64,000 bases of DNA from Nocardiopsis alkaliphila YIM 80379 (GCF_000341005.1 NZ_ANBD01000039.1:54143-118142), one strand, 5' to 3'. Shown: positions 42,909 to 53,246, counted from the stretch's first letter. Program-made: numbers and translations. Notes: generated by a model not told the origin, from the letters alone.

Positions 42909-43241
42909 ATGATCGAAGCACCGTCCGAGGAGGCCGCACCCGACCAGTACACCGAGGAGGTCCTGTCCGTGGTCGAGCTGATCCCGGCGGGGCGGGTGAT
43001 GAGCTACGGTGACATCGCCGAATACGTCGGTCGGGGCGGGCCCCGGCAGGTGGGCGCGGTGATGTCCCACTGGGGTGGGGGAGTCCCCTGGTGGCGAGTG
43101 GTGCGGGCGGATGGGCGACCGGCCGCCGGGCACGAGGTTCGGGCCCTTTCCCACTACGCGGCGGAGGGCACCCCGATGCGGCCCCGCACCGACCGGGTGG
43201 ACATGTCCCAGGCCCGGTGGGACGGGCGGACCGGGGGCTGA
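42909..43241 (+). CDS. Alkyltransferase-like protein (ATL, MGMT family without active-site Cys)
   Basis: 110 residues. The MGMT DNA-binding fold is present (AGRVMSYGDIAEYVGRGGPRQVGAVM), but the alkyl-acceptor motif PCHRVV is PWWRVV (60-65), with Trp61 in the Cys position. Such ATLs bind O6-alkylguanine and hand it to nucleotide excision repair instead of repairing it. It lies directly upstream of the helicase-nuclease pair, transcribed in the same direction. ATG 42909. Confidence 0.88.
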   Translation: MIEAPSEEAAPDQYTEEVLSVVELIPAGRVMSYGDIAEYVGRGGPRQVGAVMSHWGGGVPWWRVVRADGRPAAGHEVRALSHYAAEGTPMRPRTDRVDMSQARWDGRTGG

Positions 43242-43302
43242 GGGAGACCTGACCCCTTCCGAGACGTCCGGGGTGGTCGTTCTCCTCTGGTGAACTGGAG
43301 AC

Positions 43303-46300
43303 GTGAACACTTCCCCGTACCGTCTCGTGCGGCGCGCCAACCGAGCGACGCCGCCGCCGGTGCTGGACGAGAACCAGCAACGGGTGGTCGACCACCCGGG
43401 TGGTCCTCTCCTTGTGCTCGCGGGGCCGGGGACCGGAAAGACCACCACCATCGTCGAGGCCGTCGTCGACCGCATCGACAACCGTGGGGTGGACCCCTCC
43501 CGGATCCTGGTACTGACCTTCAGCCGCAAGGCGGCCCAAGAACTACGCGAGCGAATCACCGGCCGACTGCGCCGCACCACCCGCGAGCCCCTCGCCCTCA
43601 CCTTCCACAGCTACGCGTACTCGCTGATCAGACGTGAGTTCCAACGCATGGGCGACCTTCCTCCCCGCCTGTTGTCCGGGCCCGAACAGCTCATGGAGGT
43701 CCGTGAGCTACTCACCTGGGAGGCGGCCGAAGGCGGCCTGGACTGGCCGCAGCGACTCCGCCCCGCGCTGGAGACCCGTGGTTTCGCCGAGGAACTGCGT
43801 GACTTCCTGATGCGCGCCCAGGAACGCGGCCTGGGACCCGCTGAACTGGCCGCGATGGGTGCCGAACGGGACCGGGACGACTGGACCGCCGCGGCCGGGT
43901 TCCTGGCCCGCATGAACGGCCGTTTCGACATCGCCCCGGTGCCCACGCTCAACTACGCCGAACTGGTGCGGGTCGCGGCGAACATGCTCTCCGACCCGGC
44001 GGTCCAGGCACGGGAACGGGCCGCGCACGAAGTCGTGTTCGTCGACGAGTACCAGGACACCGACCCCGCTCAGGAAGAACTCCTGCACGCCCTGGCCGGT
44101 GACGGTCGTGACCTGATCGCGGTCGGTGACCCGGACCAGTCCATCTACGCGTTCCGTGGCGCCGAAGTGCACAACATCCTGGAGTTCCCGGCCCGCTTCC
44201 GCACACTCCAACGTCGCGACGCCCCGGTCGTGGCGTTGCGTACCTGCCGCCGCAGCGGTACCGCCCTGCTGGCCGCTTCGCGTGGGCTCACCCGCAGACT
44301 GCCCGCGGTGGTCTCCGGCCCCAACCGGGTCAACGCCCACCGTGACCTCGTCCCCGCCGAAGGGATCCCCGACGGCGAGGTGCACCTGTCGATGGCCGAC
44401 AGCGCCACCCAGGAAGCCGCGGTCATCGCCGACACCCTGCGCCGCGCCCACCTGATCGACGGAATCCCGTGGTCGGACATGGCGGTGCTGGTGCGTTCCT
44501 CCAGCCGACAGCTACCGGTGCTGCGTCGCGCGCTGACCGCGGCGTCGGTCCCGGTCGTGGTGGGTTCGGACGATCTGCCGGTGGCGGCCGAACCCATCGT
44601 CCGCCCCCTGCTCGGCCTCATCCGCCATGGTCTGCGTCCCGACGGACTGGACGAGGAGGCCGCTCGAGAACTCCTGATGAGCCCCTTCGGGGAGGCCGAC
44701 GCCGTCCGACTGCGCCGCCTGGTCCGAGCCCTGCGCCGCCTGGACCTGGACCGGATCCGCGACGCCCGGAACAACGAGGGCGCCGGAACCACCACGGAGG
44801 GACCGGAGGAAGGCCATCGTCCCTCCTCCCGACTATTGGTGGACGCCCTACGTGATCCGCGCGAACTCACCCTGATCGACCCGGAGATCGCCGCCCCGGC
44901 CATCCGGATCGCCACGGCCCTGCGCACCGTAGGCGACCTCACCGCCAAGGGCGCCGACGCCGAACAGCTCCTGTGGGAACTATGGCGAGAAAGCGGACTG
45001 GCGGACCGGTTGCTGCGCGCCAGTCTGGCCGGGGGACGCCGTGGCGCCGCCGCGGACCGTGACCTGGACGCGGTGGTCGCCTTGTTCGAGAGCGCCGCCC
45101 GCTACTGTGACCGACTGCCTCCCGGGGCCCCCGCCGGGTTCCTGGAGGACCTGGTGGCCCAAGAGATCCCCGGTGACAGTCTCGCCGAACGCGCCCCTGA
45201 GGGAGAGGCGGTGCGGATCCTCACCGCGCACCGTTCCAAGGGTCTGGAGTGGGGGCTGGTCGTAGTGGCCGGGGCTCAAGAGGGCGAGTGGCCCGACCTG
45301 CGGCTTCGCGGCTCCCTGCTCGGGGTGGAGGAACTCGTGGACTCCCAGAGCCACTCCGCCGACTCCTTCGGGGCGGCACTGGCCTCCAAACTCCTGGACG
45401 AGGAGCGCCGACTGTTCTACGTGGCCCTCACTCGTGCCCGCCGCACCCTCCACGTCACCTGTGTGGGCGGCGACGACACCGACGAACGCCCTTCCCGCTT
45501 CATCACCGAGATGGGACTGGGTGAGCCCGAACCGGTCGGCACCGGGAGGCGTTGGCTGTCCTTGCCCGCCCTGGTCGCCGATCTGCGTTCGGTCGTCACC
45601 GACCCCACGGCCCCCGGCCCCCTGCGCGAGGCCGCCGCCGCCCACCTGGCCCGCCTCGCGCAGGAGGGGGTGCGCGGCGCCGATCCGGCCGAGTGGTACG
45701 CGCTCACCCCCTTCAGCGATGACCGGCCCTTGGCCGACTCGGAGGACGTCATCCGGGTCTCGCCCTCCCAAGTGGAGAGCTTCACCAACTGTCAGCTGCG
45801 TTGGTTGCTGGAACGTGCGGCCGGGGCCTCCTCCGGCGACTCCGCCTCGGCGCTGGGCACGCTCGTGCACGCGGTCGCGGTCCTGGTCGCCCAGGGCAGC
45901 ACCGCGAACGAGATCGGTGAACGCATGGACCAGATCTGGCCCGACCTGGACTTCGGCGGCCCTTGGCAGGCCGGTAAACAACGCGATCGCGCCGACGAGA
46001 TGATCCGCAAGCTCCTCGACTGGGACGCCAGCAACCCGCGTGAGCTGGTCGTCACCGAGGAGGGGTTCAAGGTGGACGTCGGCGGCATCGAGATCACCGG
46101 TCGCGTCGACCGCCTCGAACGCGACGACCAGGGGCGTGCCGTGGTCGTCGACATCAAGACCGGCGGTACCAAGGCCGAGGACCTGGCTCGCCATCCCCAG
46201 CTGGGCGTCTACCAGATGGCGGTGCTCAAGGGCGCCTTCGCCAAACTCGGCTTGGCCGAACCGGGTGGCGCCGAGCTGGTCCAGGTCGGTAAGGCCGCGT

Positions 46301-46494
46301 TCGGCAAGAAGGCGCGCGAGCAGGCCCAGCCGCCCCTGGGCGAGGACCCCGACCCCGAATGGGCGCAGAGCCTCGTGCACGAGGTCGCCACCGGCATGGG
46401 CGGCTCTCGCTTCGCCGCAACCCGCAACATCGGATGCAACTCGTGCGCGGTGCGCGCCTGTTGCCCGGTCCAGGACGAGGGCAGACATGTCTGA
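43303..46494 (+). CDS. adnA: AdnA-like UvrD-family helicase with C-terminal RecB nuclease domain
   Basis: 1063 residues, one subunit of an AdnAB-like double-strand-break end-resection motor-nuclease. SF1A motifs: Walker A AGPGTGKTTT, motif II VVFVDEYQDTDPAQ, motif IV-like region, VI VALTRARRTL. The C terminus has the PD-(D/E)XK signature VVVDIKTGGTKAED followed by QLGVYQ, and a Cys cluster (CNSCAVRACC) that may hold an iron-sulfur cluster, as in AddB/Cas4-type nucleases. The next gene starts inside its stop (ATGTCTGA at 46487-46494). AdnA versus AdnB assignment rests on gene order and the Cys cluster, so it is tentative. Confidence 0.82.
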   Translation: MNTSPYRLVRRANRATPPPVLDENQQRVVDHPGGPLLVLAGPGTGKTTTIVEAVVDRIDNRGVDPSRILVLTFSRKAAQELRERITGRLRRTTREPLALTFHSYAYSLIRREFQRMGDLPPRLLSGPEQLMEVRELLTWEAAEGGLDWPQRLRPALETRGFAEELRDFLMRAQERGLGPAELAAMGAERDRDDWTAAAGFLARMNGRFDIAPVPTLNYAELVRVAANMLSDPAVQARERAAHEVVFVDEYQDTDPAQEELLHALAGDGRDLIAVGDPDQSIYAFRGAEVHNILEFPARFRTLQRRDAPVVALRTCRRSGTALLAASRGLTRRLPAVVSGPNRVNAHRDLVPAEGIPDGEVHLSMADSATQEAAVIADTLRRAHLIDGIPWSDMAVLVRSSSRQLPVLRRALTAASVPVVVGSDDLPVAAEPIVRPLLGLIRHGLRPDGLDEEAARELLMSPFGEADAVRLRRLVRALRRLDLDRIRDARNNEGAGTTTEGPEEGHRPSSRLLVDALRDPRELTLIDPEIAAPAIRIATALRTVGDLTAKGADAEQLLWELWRESGLADRLLRASLAGGRRGAAADRDLDAVVALFESAARYCDRLPPGAPAGFLEDLVAQEIPGDSLAERAPEGEAVRILTAHRSKGLEWGLVVVAGAQEGEWPDLRLRGSLLGVEELVDSQSHSADSFGAALASKLLDEERRLFYVALTRARRTLHVTCVGGDDTDERPSRFITEMGLGEPEPVGTGRRWLSLPALVADLRSVVTDPTAPGPLREAAAAHLARLAQEGVRGADPAEWYALTPFSDDRPLADSEDVIRVSPSQVESFTNCQLRWLLERAAGASSGDSASALGTLVHAVAVLVAQGSTANEIGERMDQIWPDLDFGGPWQAGKQRDRADEMIRKLLDWDASNPRELVVTEEGFKVDVGGIEITGRVDRLERDDQGRAVVVDIKTGGTKAEDLARHPQLGVYQMAVLKGAFAKLGLAEPGGAELVQVGKAAFGKKAREQAQPPLGEDPDPEWAQSLVHEVATGMGGSRFAATRNIGCNSCAVRACCPVQDEGRHV

Positions 46495-49400
46495 AGCCAC
46501 CCCCACCCCCGCACCGAGTTTCGGCCCCGCGGAGCTCGCCCGACTGCTCGGCCGCCCAGAACCCACGGTCGAGCAGGCCAGGGTGATCTCCGCACCCCTG
46601 GAACCCGGCGTGGTGATCGCCGGCGCCGGATCGGGCAAGAGCGAGACCATGGCCGCCCGAGTGGTCTGGCTGGTCGCCAACGGCCTCGTGCGCCCCGAAC
46701 AGGTTCTCGGGCTGACCTTCACCCGTAAGGCCACCGCCGAACTCGCCGAACGTGTGCGCAAGCGCCTGGAACAGTTGCGCGCCACCGAACTGTTCCCCGA
46801 GGAAGCACTGGACGGCGAGCCCACGGTCTGCACCTACAACTCCTACGCGGGGCGCATCGTCGCCGACCACGCCCTGCGGGAGGCCGTGGAGCCCACCTCT
46901 CGGCTGCTCAGCGAGGGCCAGGCCTGGCAACTGGCCGCTCGGATCGTCGATGAATACGACGGGCCCATGGACCACATCGACGTCGGAGCCGATACCGTCA
47001 CCCGCCGGGTCCTGGACCTGTCGGGGCAGATCGCCGATCACCTCACCAGCACCGACCGGGTGCGCGGAGTGGGCCGGTGGATCCAGACCGAGGTGGACGC
47101 CATGACCCGCAAGTCCACCAAGGAAACCCGGGACCTGGTGGCGACCCAGCGTCGTCGTGAGGAGCTCTTGCCCCTGGTGGACCGGTACGACCAGGCCAAA
47201 CGTGTTCGCGAGGCGATGGACTTCGGTGAACAGATGGCCTTGGCCGCCCGTATCGCCCTCAACCACCCCGAGGTGGGCCTGATCGAACGCGGTCGCTTCC
47301 GGGTGGTGTTGCTGGACGAGTACCAGGACACCAGCCACGCCCAACTAGTGCTGCTTCGGGCCCTGTTCGGTGAGGGACACCCGGTCACGGCGGTCGGCGA
47401 CCCCTGCCAGTCCATCTATGGGTGGCGTGGAGCCATCGCCGCCAACCTCACCGGTTTTCCCACCGACTTCCCGCTCGCTCCCGGTCGCCCCGCCCCGGTA
47501 CGGCGTCTGTCGGTGAGCTTCCGCAACGGTCAGCGCGTCTTGGACGTGGCCGAACGCGTCTCCGAGGAGTTGCGGGTCGAAGCCACCGAAGTGCCCGTTC
47601 TCTACCCGGGGCCGGCCCGCCGGGACCGGGGCACCACCATCGCCGCACTGTTGTCCACCGAAACCGAGGAGGCCGAGTGGGTCGCCGAGCAGGCCCAAGC
47701 CTTGCTCGACGCCACCGCGGAGGAGCCGGGCGGCCCCGTCTTCGCACCCGATGGCCGTGCCTGGCCCGAGGGTGAGACCGGTGGTGCCCCCGACGGTGGG
47801 ATCAGCCCCGGCGACATCGCGATCCTGTGCCGCAAGCGTTCCCAGTTCCCACCGCTGCGCGAGGCCTTGGAAGCACGGAACATTCCGGTGGAGGTCGTCG
47901 GCCTGGGCGGCCTCATGCTGGTGCCCGAGGTCCGGGACATCATCGCCACCCTGCGGGTGATCCACGACGCCTCGGCCGGAAACGAACTGGCCCGCCTGCT
48001 CACCGGTCCCCGTTGGCGGCTCGGGCCTCGGGACCTCGCCGCGTTGGGTGCACGCGCCACCGAACTGGCCCGGCACTCCCGCCGCGACCTCACCGCGCCA
48101 GGCCCCGAGGACGAGGACGACGGCGATGACGACCTGCTCCGCCGCACCGTCCTGGACCTGACGGCCGAGAGCGGCAGTCTCGTGGACGCCGTGGACGATC
48201 CCGGCCCGGCAGAGGACTACTCCGAGACCGCCTACGAACGACTGGGTCGTCTGGCCGAGGAACTGCGGTCCCTGCGCAAGCTGATCGGCCAGCCCCTTCC
48301 CGACCTCATCACCGAGGTCGAGCGCATGCTCGGTCTGGACATCGAAGTGGGTTCGCGCACCAACCGCGATCCCCTCTCGGCCCGCGCCGACCTGGACGCC
48401 TTCGTGGACCACGCGGTCCGGTTCGTCGGTAACACCGAGGACCCCACCCTGGGCTCCTTCCTCGGCTACCTCAACGCCGCCGAGGAGAACGAGAGCGCGC
48501 TCAGTCCCGGTGAACGCGTGGGAGCTTCGGACAGCGTCAAGCTCATGACCATGCACGGAGCCAAGGGTCTGGAGTGGCCGGTGGTGTTCGTGCCCGGGAT
48601 CAGTGCGGGCAAGCGCGCGCCGCTGTTCCCGGCCAAGGCCCGCGACTCCCTGGCCTGGGTCAAGGCCGAGCACCTGTTGCCCTACCCGCTGCGCGGTGAC
48701 CGGGCGAGCCTGCCCACCCTGAGTGGTGTCACCAAGGAGGACATCGCCGAGTTCAAGACGGCGGAGGAGGCCCGCCATCTGATGGAGGAACGCCGGCTGG
48801 CCTACGTGGCGGTCACTCGTGCCTCCTACGCGTTGGTGTGCAGCGGCCACTGGTGGGGCCGGACCGGCAGTTCCCCGCGCGGCCCCTCGGTGTTCCTGGA
48901 GGAGGTCCGTGAAGTCTGCGAACAGGGCGCCGGGTCCGTGGTGGTCTGGGCGCCGCCACCCGACCCCGAGGACACCAACCCGCATGACGAAGAGGAGTCC
49001 TCGGCCGTGTGGCCCCCCGCCGATGTCCCCACGGCCGGGGGGAGCGAGCCCGTGCCCGAGGAACCGCGCGAATCCGAGTCCGGCGAAGCGCGGACCATGA
49101 CCCTCGAAGGCGACACGGGCACCCGCCGGGAGCAGATCCTGGCCGGGGCCGACCTGGTGGAGAAGGCCCGGGCCAAGATCCGCGAGGGCGGATCCGCCCT
49201 CCCCGACAAGACCCCCGAGGTGCTACGGCGCAGGCTCGGCGGCTGGGAACGCGACATCGAACTGCTGCTCGCCCACCGGGACCGCGCGGCCGGGCCGAGG
49301 GAGGGCCCCGTAGAGGTGGAGTTGCCCGACCACCTGTCGGTCTCCTCCATGGTCTGGCTGGCCCGCGACCCCTCCGCCCTGGCACGTCGGATCCGTCGTC

Positions 49401-49924
49401 CACTGCCCCGCCCGCCCGCCCCGCACACCCGTCGGGGCACGGCCTTCCACAACTGGCTGGAACAGCGCTTCGGGCAGAGCGCGACCCTGCTCGACGAGCT
49501 GCCCGGGGCCGCGGACGAGACGGCCGGTGCGGATGAGGACCTGGCCGAGCTACAGCATCGGTTCGAGGAGAGCGAGTGGGGCGCGCGCGTGCCGGTGGAG
49601 GTGGAGGTGCCCTTCGAGACGGTCATCGGTGACCGCCTCGTCCGAGGACGCATGGACGCGGTCTTCCGTGACCCCGAGAGCGGTACCTACGACGTGGTCG
49701 ACTGGAAGACCGGGCGTCCGCCGGGCAACGCCGCCGAGCGCCGTGCGGTGGGGGTGCAGTTGGCCGCCTACCGGCTGGCCTGGGCCGATCTGGTCGGGGT
49801 GGAACCCGAAGAGGTGCGCGCGGCCTTCCACTACGTGCGCGCGAATGAAACGGTCCGCCCGGTCGACCTGCTCGACGCGCAAGGACTGGCCGCGCTGATC
49901 GCCGGTGTCCCGGAACCGGAATGA
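46487..49924 (+). CDS. adnB: AdnB-like UvrD-family helicase with C-terminal RecB nuclease domain
   Basis: 1145 residues. Walker A is IAGAGSGKSETM, motif II VVLLDEYQDTSHAQ, and YVAVTRASYALV is motif VI. A polar, Glu/Pro-rich linker (about 805-880) precedes the nuclease domain with RGTAFHNWLEQRFG and VVDWKTGRPPGN, ending FHYVRANETVRP. Start ATG 46487 overlaps the previous stop by eight bases, giving obligate coupling expected of a heterodimer. Both subunits keep intact helicase and nuclease motifs, as in mycobacterial AdnAB. Confidence 0.85.
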   Translation: MSEATPTPAPSFGPAELARLLGRPEPTVEQARVISAPLEPGVVIAGAGSGKSETMAARVVWLVANGLVRPEQVLGLTFTRKATAELAERVRKRLEQLRATELFPEEALDGEPTVCTYNSYAGRIVADHALREAVEPTSRLLSEGQAWQLAARIVDEYDGPMDHIDVGADTVTRRVLDLSGQIADHLTSTDRVRGVGRWIQTEVDAMTRKSTKETRDLVATQRRREELLPLVDRYDQAKRVREAMDFGEQMALAARIALNHPEVGLIERGRFRVVLLDEYQDTSHAQLVLLRALFGEGHPVTAVGDPCQSIYGWRGAIAANLTGFPTDFPLAPGRPAPVRRLSVSFRNGQRVLDVAERVSEELRVEATEVPVLYPGPARRDRGTTIAALLSTETEEAEWVAEQAQALLDATAEEPGGPVFAPDGRAWPEGETGGAPDGGISPGDIAILCRKRSQFPPLREALEARNIPVEVVGLGGLMLVPEVRDIIATLRVIHDASAGNELARLLTGPRWRLGPRDLAALGARATELARHSRRDLTAPGPEDEDDGDDDLLRRTVLDLTAESGSLVDAVDDPGPAEDYSETAYERLGRLAEELRSLRKLIGQPLPDLITEVERMLGLDIEVGSRTNRDPLSARADLDAFVDHAVRFVGNTEDPTLGSFLGYLNAAEENESALSPGERVGASDSVKLMTMHGAKGLEWPVVFVPGISAGKRAPLFPAKARDSLAWVKAEHLLPYPLRGDRASLPTLSGVTKEDIAEFKTAEEARHLMEERRLAYVAVTRASYALVCSGHWWGRTGSSPRGPSVFLEEVREVCEQGAGSVVVWAPPPDPEDTNPHDEEESSAVWPPADVPTAGGSEPVPEEPRESESGEARTMTLEGDTGTRREQILAGADLVEKARAKIREGGSALPDKTPEVLRRRLGGWERDIELLLAHRDRAAGPREGPVEVELPDHLSVSSMVWLARDPSALARRIRRPLPRPPAPHTRRGTAFHNWLEQRFGQSATLLDELPGAADETAGADEDLAELQHRFEESEWGARVPVEVEVPFETVIGDRLVRGRMDAVFRDPESGTYDVVDWKTGRPPGNAAERRAVGVQLAAYRLAWADLVGVEPEEVRAAFHYVRANETVRPVDLLDAQGLAALIAGVPEPE

Positions 49925-50088
49925 GCCCCGGGAACCGGGCCGCGGACTCCACGACCGGCGACGTCGGCACTCGGCGATCGGCCGGCTCGCACCCGTAGAG
50001 TTCGAGAACGAACGACCGAGCGCTGTGGCCTGAGAATCCGAGAGCACGGCTCCACAAGACCCGGCACATGACGGTTCCAGAGACACCA

Positions 50089-50142
50089 CCGGGCGGGTGC
50101 ACGGCCTGGCGATCGTTCGTGACAGGCCGTGCACCCGCCCGG
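50089..50142 (-). terminator. 20-bp stem terminator of the lipoprotein gene
   Basis: A perfect 20-bp stem (50089-50108 with 50123-50142) with a 14-base loop, 15 bases after the lipoprotein stop on the minus strand. Confidence 0.75.
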
Positions 50143-50156
50143 GCGGTGCGCCGACG

Positions 50157-50783
50157 CTACTGGGCTTCGTCGAACTCGATGTCCCACAGGACGTTGTCGC
50201 CCTCGACGGAGGTCACCGTGACGGTGATGTGGTGGGTGGCGCCGTTCTCCATGAATTGGCAGCCCAACTCGGCTCCCACCTCCGCGACGAGGTGGGTGTC
50301 GTTGCAGGTGAAGTTCTCGGGCGAATGGCCCTGGGCCTCCAGCACGGTGCTCGTCTGGTTGATGACCTCTGTGTTGCTGACCTGGCCGCCGCTCGCCGCG
50401 GTGCTGTTGTCCTCGCTGCCGCTGTCCTCCCCGGCGGCGGTGTCATCGGCCGGGGCCTCGTCGACCTTGATGTCCCACTCGGCCTGGTCACCGTCCACCG
50501 AGGTCGTGGTGACGGTCACACCGAGGCTCTCGCCGCCGTGGGTGAGTTCGCAGCGGATCTCGGCACCCACCTCCGCGGGCAGGTCCTCAGAGCAGGTGAA
50601 CTCGTCCGGGGCCTCGCCGATCTGCTCGGCCAGCATCTCGCTGGACTTCTCGGCGACCTGCTCGGCTTCGATGACCCCGGGGCCACCGAGGCTGAAGTCG
50701 AACGAGCAGCCGGTGGCCAAGAGCACGGAAAGCGTTCCCAGAACCGTTCCGACGAGAATTCGATTATGGGGGATTCGCCGCAT
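50157..50783 (-). CDS. Lipoprotein with two DUF4333-like domains
   Basis: 208 residues. A lipobox LLATGC (21-26) in a signal sequence makes Cys26 the lipid anchor. Two similar domains follow: one around FTCSEDLPAEVGAEIRCEL and one around FTCNDTHLVAEVGAELGCQF, each ending in TVTTTSVDG or TVTVTSVEG. Each domain has a Cys pair for a disulfide. The linker between is acidic. ATG at 50783 (MRRIPHN) is preferred over 50822, which lacks a signal. This looks like an internal duplication of the DUF4333 domain. Function unknown. Confidence 0.78.
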   Translation of the reverse strand: MRRIPHNRILVGTVLGTLSVLLATGCSFDFSLGGPGVIEAEQVAEKSSEMLAEQIGEAPDEFTCSEDLPAEVGAEIRCELTHGGESLGVTVTTTSVDGDQAEWDIKVDEAPADDTAAGEDSGSEDNSTAASGGQVSNTEVINQTSTVLEAQGHSPENFTCNDTHLVAEVGAELGCQFMENGATHHITVTVTSVEGDNVLWDIEFDEAQ

Positions 50784-51044
50784 CGCGGCCTCCTGGATTC
50801 TGTGATGGATGACGGACCACACGAACAGATGTCGGATATGGCGGGAAAGTTCCGAATGTGCCTGATATAGATTCCGTGGTCTCGGTGCCCGGTTCGTGAA
50901 CCGGCTGTTCAGGGGGAACCCTCTGGCTCACGGACGAGGAGGCTTCGAACTCTCCCGAGTACGCTCCGGTAGCAGGACGCCGGTCCCTGTGGGGACACCC
51001 ACGCCGGGCGGTGGAGATCCCCGTCCTCCGCCGCCCGGCTCCGG

Positions 51045-51587
51045 TCAGACCACGCCGAAGACGAACCCGCCCGGCGAGTCGATGTCGCCGCCGAACAGGT
51101 AACGCCGTGCCGACAGCACGAACTCCTCTCGGTCGATGTCGCCGTCTCCGTCGGTATCCACGTGCGCGAACCGTTTGCGGGCGCTCACCTCCTCCGCACC
51201 CAAGGCGTTCGCGTAGATCAGGAACTCCACCTCACTGATCCGCCCGTCTCCGTCCGCGTCCAACAAGTCGAAGATCGCCTCGGCGACCGCCTCGGCGGCG
51301 TTCGAACGGGTCCGGTCCTCCGAGACCGCGTGAATGGCCGCCACGAACCGCTCCCGGTCCAACCGACCCTCCTCGCCACCGGACAGGTCGACCAGCTTGC
51401 CCCACAATGCCTCGTAGGCACTCTGGATGGCTCGGGCCCGGGGCTCTTGTGCCTCCAACCCGTATCCGGTGACGTAGCGGTTCACGAGTCTTTGGTAGTC
51501 ATCCCATGTCACGACCTTGTCGTCGTCGATGTCCAGAACGTCGAAGAGGTCGCCGAACCGGGCGGTGATCTGGGGATTGGTGCTCAC
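51045..51587 (-). CDS. EF-hand calcium-binding protein (calerythrin-like)
   Basis: 180 residues, acidic and mostly helical. Two clear EF-hand loops are DADGDGRISEVE and DTDGDGDIDREE near the C terminus; DIDDDKVVTWDD near the N terminus is a third, and a degenerate fourth is DLSGGEEGRLDRE. Size and layout match calerythrin and CabB-like proteins of actinobacteria. GTG at 51587 follows CAGGAGG. Cytoplasmic calcium buffering or sensing is inferred. Confidence 0.85.
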   Translation of the reverse strand: MSTNPQITARFGDLFDVLDIDDDKVVTWDDYQRLVNRYVTGYGLEAQEPRARAIQSAYEALWGKLVDLSGGEEGRLDRERFVAAIHAVSEDRTRSNAAEAVAEAIFDLLDADGDGRISEVEFLIYANALGAEEVSARKRFAHVDTDGDGDIDREEFVLSARRYLFGGDIDSPGGFVFGVV

Positions 51588-51755
51588 TCGGACCTCCTGT
51601 GCGCGGAGTCGAGGCTCTCCCGACTCCTCTGTCAGAGTCCCACGGGCCGGAAACGGTTCCCGTCATGCCACTGTCCCCGGGGAGGGGTGTCACCTCCCCA
51701 TCCATCCAGGTCCTATGGTCGAATCCGACAAAGATGTCCAGGACAAGGACGACAG

Positions 51756-53138
51756 ATGGACGCACGCGCCTACATCGAAACCCACAAGGACGAGTTCTTC
51801 GACGCGCTCAAGGAGTGGCTGGCGATCCCTTCGATCTCCGCCGACCCCGAGCACCACGAGGACGTGCGCCGCTCGGCCCGGTGGCTCGCCGACCACCTCA
51901 CCGAGACCGGCTTCCCCACGGTCGAGGTCTGGCAGACCCCCGGCCTGCCCGCCGTGTTCGCGGAGTGGCCGGCCACGGACCCGGCCGCGCCCACCGTGCT
52001 CGTCTACGGCCACCACGACGTACAGCCCGTGGACCCGATGGAGGAGTGGCAGACACCCCCGTTCGTGCCCACCGAACGCGGGACCTCCCTGTACGCGCGC
52101 GGGGCCTCCGATGACAAGGGTCAGGTTCTCTTCCATGCCCTGGGGGTGCGCGCCGCCCTGGCCGTAGCCGGGGCCGACGCCCCGCCCGTGACCATCAAGC
52201 TACTGGTCGAGGGGGAGGAGGAGTCGGGTTCGGTCCACTTCGCCGAGCTGATGAAGACCAACCGTGAGCGTTTGGCCTGTGATGTCGCGGTCATCTCCGA
52301 CACCACCATGTGGGCGGCCGATACTCCCTCCATGTGCGTGGGCATGCGTGGCGTCACCGACGTCGAGATCAACCTTTACGGCCCCGAGCGGGACCTGCAC
52401 AGCGGTTCCTTCGGTGGCGCCGTCCCCAACCCGCTCAAGATCATGAGCGACCTGCTCTCCGGCCTGCACGACGCCGACGACCGCGTCGCCATCCCCGGAT
52501 TCTACGACGGGGTCGTCGAGGCCAGTGCCGAAGAACGCGAACTCATCGCTCGTCTGCCCTTCGACGAGAAGGCGTGGCTGGCCACCGCCGCCTCCAGCGC
52601 CCCGCGCGGTGAGAAGGGCTACAGCACCCTGGAACGTGTCTGGCTGCGGCCCACCGCGGAGATCAACGGCATGTGGGGCGGCCACACCGGAGCGGGCGGC
52701 AAGACCATCGTCCCCCGTTCCGCCCACGCCAAGATCAGCTTCCGACTGGTACCCGGCCAGGAGCCCTTGGAGATCCAGAAGCGTGTCCGTGAGTACGTGC
52801 AGGACCGCATCCCCGCCGGTGTCCGCGCCGAACTGGAGTTCGGCGGCCCCGGCGTGCGCGCCTGTGCCTCCGACCTGACCTCCACCGCGTTGAAGGCCGC
52901 CCGTTCCGCGATGGGCCGGGCCTTCGGCAAGGAGGTCCTGTTCACTCGTGAGGGCGGAAGCGGACCCGAGGCCGACATCGCCGACATCCTCGACACCCCC
53001 TTGGTGTTCGTCGCGGTGGGCCTCAACGAGGACCGCATCCACGCTCCCAACGAGAAGGTCGAGATGCCCCTCTTGCTCAAGGGCGCGGAGAGCGCCGCCT
53101 ACCTGTGGGAGGCACTGGGCACCGCCAAGGACGTATGA
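51756..53138 (+). CDS. M20-family metallopeptidase (dipeptidase)
   Basis: 460 residues. The di-zinc site is YGHHDVQP (His), GASDDKG (Asp), EGEEESGS (catalytic Glu pair), VISDT (Asp) and a C-terminal His. The dimerisation domain is inserted in the middle (WGGHTGAGGKTIVPRSAHAKISFR). These enzymes hydrolyse dipeptides or N-acyl amino acids in the cytoplasm. ATG at 51756, with AAGGAC upstream. Some members act in peptide recycling; the substrate is not predictable. Confidence 0.88.
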   Translation: MDARAYIETHKDEFFDALKEWLAIPSISADPEHHEDVRRSARWLADHLTETGFPTVEVWQTPGLPAVFAEWPATDPAAPTVLVYGHHDVQPVDPMEEWQTPPFVPTERGTSLYARGASDDKGQVLFHALGVRAALAVAGADAPPVTIKLLVEGEEESGSVHFAELMKTNRERLACDVAVISDTTMWAADTPSMCVGMRGVTDVEINLYGPERDLHSGSFGGAVPNPLKIMSDLLSGLHDADDRVAIPGFYDGVVEASAEERELIARLPFDEKAWLATAASSAPRGEKGYSTLERVWLRPTAEINGMWGGHTGAGGKTIVPRSAHAKISFRLVPGQEPLEIQKRVREYVQDRIPAGVRAELEFGGPGVRACASDLTSTALKAARSAMGRAFGKEVLFTREGGSGPEADIADILDTPLVFVAVGLNEDRIHAPNEKVEMPLLLKGAESAAYLWEALGTAKDV

Positions 53139-53246
53139 ACCCCGACGTCGCTCACCCGCGCGCTTCCACCGTTCCCTCGTTGGGAGTGCGCGGGGAGGCG
53201 GAGGCCGTTATACCTGGTGTAGCGAACACGAACACAGGAAGGCGCC

